The notes beneath the pieces were generated by a model, which had not been told where the DNA came from, ran no database searches, and was given only the letters and a program-made list of their open reading frames with translations. A stretch of 6,762 nt of DNA, taken from Chitinophaga pinensis (lineage in GTDB: Bacteria; Bacteroidota; Bacteroidia; Flavobacteriales_D; Crocinitomicaceae). The position numbers were made by a program, and so were the translations under genes. The stretch is from the NCBI GenBank assembly GCA_945870115.1, contig CAMBRH010000193.1:1-6762 (forward strand), read 5' to 3'. Shown here one piece after another: positions 5,737 through 6,762 of the stretch (position 1 is the first letter of the stretch; every line of letters begins with the position of its first letter).

Positions 5737-5834
5737 GTAAATGTAACTTTTTAAAAAACAGAGCGTTAAAGTACTTGTGTTTTGCTTTTAATGTCTACAC
5801 TGACGTTTGACTCATCAAAGTTGACACTTTTCTT
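5737..5834 (+). promoter_or_regulatory. cas9-cas1 gap with small hairpin and degenerate promoter
   Basis: This 98-bp gap holds no gene. TTTGA (5806-5810) and TCAAA (5815-5819) form a 5-bp hairpin with loop CTCA just ahead of cas1. A degenerate promoter may lie here: TTTG (5781-5784), 17 nt, then GACGTTTG (5802-5809), which misses the first T of TAnnTTTG. No strong terminator is seen after cas9, so read-through from cas9 into cas1 is the default view. Confidence 0.3.
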
Positions 5835-6752
5835 ATGGTTAAGCGCACACTACACTTTAGCAATCCTGCTTATTTGTCTTGTAAAAATCAACAATTGGTT
5901 GTTGAATTACGAGACGACACTTCGATAAACTCAGCGCGAAGAGAAAAAACCATTAAAACTGTTCCGATTGAAGATGTCGGAATAGTTATTTTGGAACATC
6001 CGCAAATAACTTTTACCATTCGCTTGTTAGAACTTTTGTTAGAAAATAAAGTTTCGGTTATCACTTGCAACAGTAAATTCATGCCGAATGGAATGTTTTT
6101 ACCTTTGGAGGGGAATAGTGAACAAACGGAACGGTTTCGAACACAAATCGAAAGTTCAATTCCGCTCAAAAAACAATTATGGCAGCATACCATAAAAACA
6201 AAAATTGAGAATCAAGGTCTTGTTTTGGAAGCTTTAGGGCAGAAAAATGAACGCTTGAAAAATTTAAAAAATGCAGTTTTAAGTGGAGACATAACAAATT
6301 GTGAAGGTCAAGCAGCATCTTTTTATTGGGGTAAAATTTATGGTTCAAGCTTTACTAGAACAAGAGATGAAGATACTCCCAATGCTCAATTAAATTATGG
6401 TTATGCAATTTTGCGTTCGGTAGTTGCAAGGGCAATTGTATCAAGTGGAATGTTGCCCTCTTTTGGGATTTTTCACCGGAATAAATACAATGCTTTTTGT
6501 TTGGCTGACGACATCATGGAGCCTTACAGACCTTATGTTGATTGGATCGTTTTACATTTGGAAGGAATTAATGAGAATGAAGATGGTTTAACACGAGAAC
6601 ATAAAATTGAGTTACTGAAAATACCTCAAATTGATGTTGAAATTAATGGTTTGAAGCGTCCATTGTTTCACGCTGTAAGTATTACAACAGCAAGTTTATA
6701 CAAGTGTTTTTCTGGCGAAAGTAGAAAAATATCCTATCCAACATTTAGTTAA
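5835..6752 (+). CDS. cas1: CRISPR-associated integrase Cas1, type II-C
   Basis: Cas1 is the integrase subunit of the spacer-acquisition complex. With Cas2 it inserts new spacers at the leader end of the array. The 305-residue protein starts MVKRTLHFSNPAYLS, the usual N-terminus of type II Cas1, which supports the ATG at 5835. A beta-strand-rich N-terminal domain (about 1-85) is followed by the helical catalytic domain. The metal-binding residues are E157 in NCEGQAASFYWG, H214 in FGIFHRNKYN and E229 in LADDIMEPYRP, with the spacing of Streptococcus Cas1 (E149, H205, E220). Length is normal for the family and no break is seen, so it should be active. It lies 98 bp after cas9 on the same strand and 5 bp before a probable cas2 start. 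With no csn2 or cas4 between them, the order points to subtype II-C. Confidence 0.96.
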   Translation: MVKRTLHFSNPAYLSCKNQQLVVELRDDTSINSARREKTIKTVPIEDVGIVILEHPQITFTIRLLELLLENKVSVITCNSKFMPNGMFLPLEGNSEQTERFRTQIESSIPLKKQLWQHTIKTKIENQGLVLEALGQKNERLKNLKNAVLSGDITNCEGQAASFYWGKIYGSSFTRTRDEDTPNAQLNYGYAILRSVVARAIVSSGMLPSFGIFHRNKYNAFCLADDIMEPYRPYVDWIVLHLEGINENEDGLTREHKIELLKIPQIDVEINGLKRPLFHAVSITTASLYKCFSGESRKISYPTFS

Positions 6753-6757
6753 GTAAA

Positions 6758-6762
6758 ATGAG
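6758..6762 (+). CDS. cas2: Probable start of cas2, cut by the window edge
   Basis: An ATG at 6758-6760 lies 5 bp after the cas1 stop codon, and only two further bases are in the window. The call rests on position: cas2 follows cas1 closely in type II-C loci. Nothing of the protein itself can be seen. Confidence 0.5.

Noticed and set aside
5888..6348. Two minus-strand frames (101 and 60 residues) inside cas1
   Set aside because: They lie opposite cas1, whose own frame has all the family motifs. An antisense toxin or anti-CRISPR was considered but nothing in the sequence supports it.

Overview
The window looks like part of a Flavobacteriia (Bacteroidetes) chromosome, probably Flavobacterium or a close relative. 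The DNA is very AT-rich. Several genes are preceded by the Bacteroidetes-type -7 box TAnnTTTG, in two cases with a TTG exactly 19 nt upstream. Shine-Dalgarno sequences are weak or absent. The Cas9 and Cas1 proteins look like the large type II-C proteins of this phylum. Genus and species cannot be fixed from the sequence alone.

Left part (1-824). Two copies of an 80-bp, comparatively GC-rich repeat lie at 107-bp spacing and run off the left edge. They are followed by a terminator for an unseen upstream gene. A tRNA-Pro(TGG) gene with its own promoter and terminator comes next. Then come a broken tRNA-like relic whose D-loop contains a perfect 20-bp palindrome, an intact tRNA-Arg(TCT), and a strong terminator.

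Middle (825-1581). A 167-residue TPR-repeat protein is followed by a 253-bp gap with no protein gene. On the minus strand this gap encodes what reads as the tracrRNA of the CRISPR system: a complete -33/-7 promoter, an anti-repeat, a small nexus hairpin and a GC-rich terminator hairpin. It is transcribed away from cas9 and towards the 3' end of the TPR gene. Cas9 has a divergent promoter of its own about 60 bp away.

Right part (1582-6762). Cas9 (1384 aa, all RuvC and HNH catalytic residues present), then Cas1 (305 aa, E/H/E metal site present), then the first bases of what is probably cas2, cut by the window edge. This is the cas9-cas1-cas2 order of type II-C: no csn2 or cas4 lies between the genes seen. 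Together, tracrRNA would pair with crRNA repeats, host RNase III would process the duplex, Cas9 would cut invading DNA, and Cas1-Cas2 would add new spacers. No CRISPR array is visible; it presumably lies beyond the right edge.

The system belongs to a known class. The least routine observations are the unannotated antisense tracrRNA and its possible self-pairing switch, the nested inverted repeat at its 3' end, and the tRNA relic with the palindromic insert.
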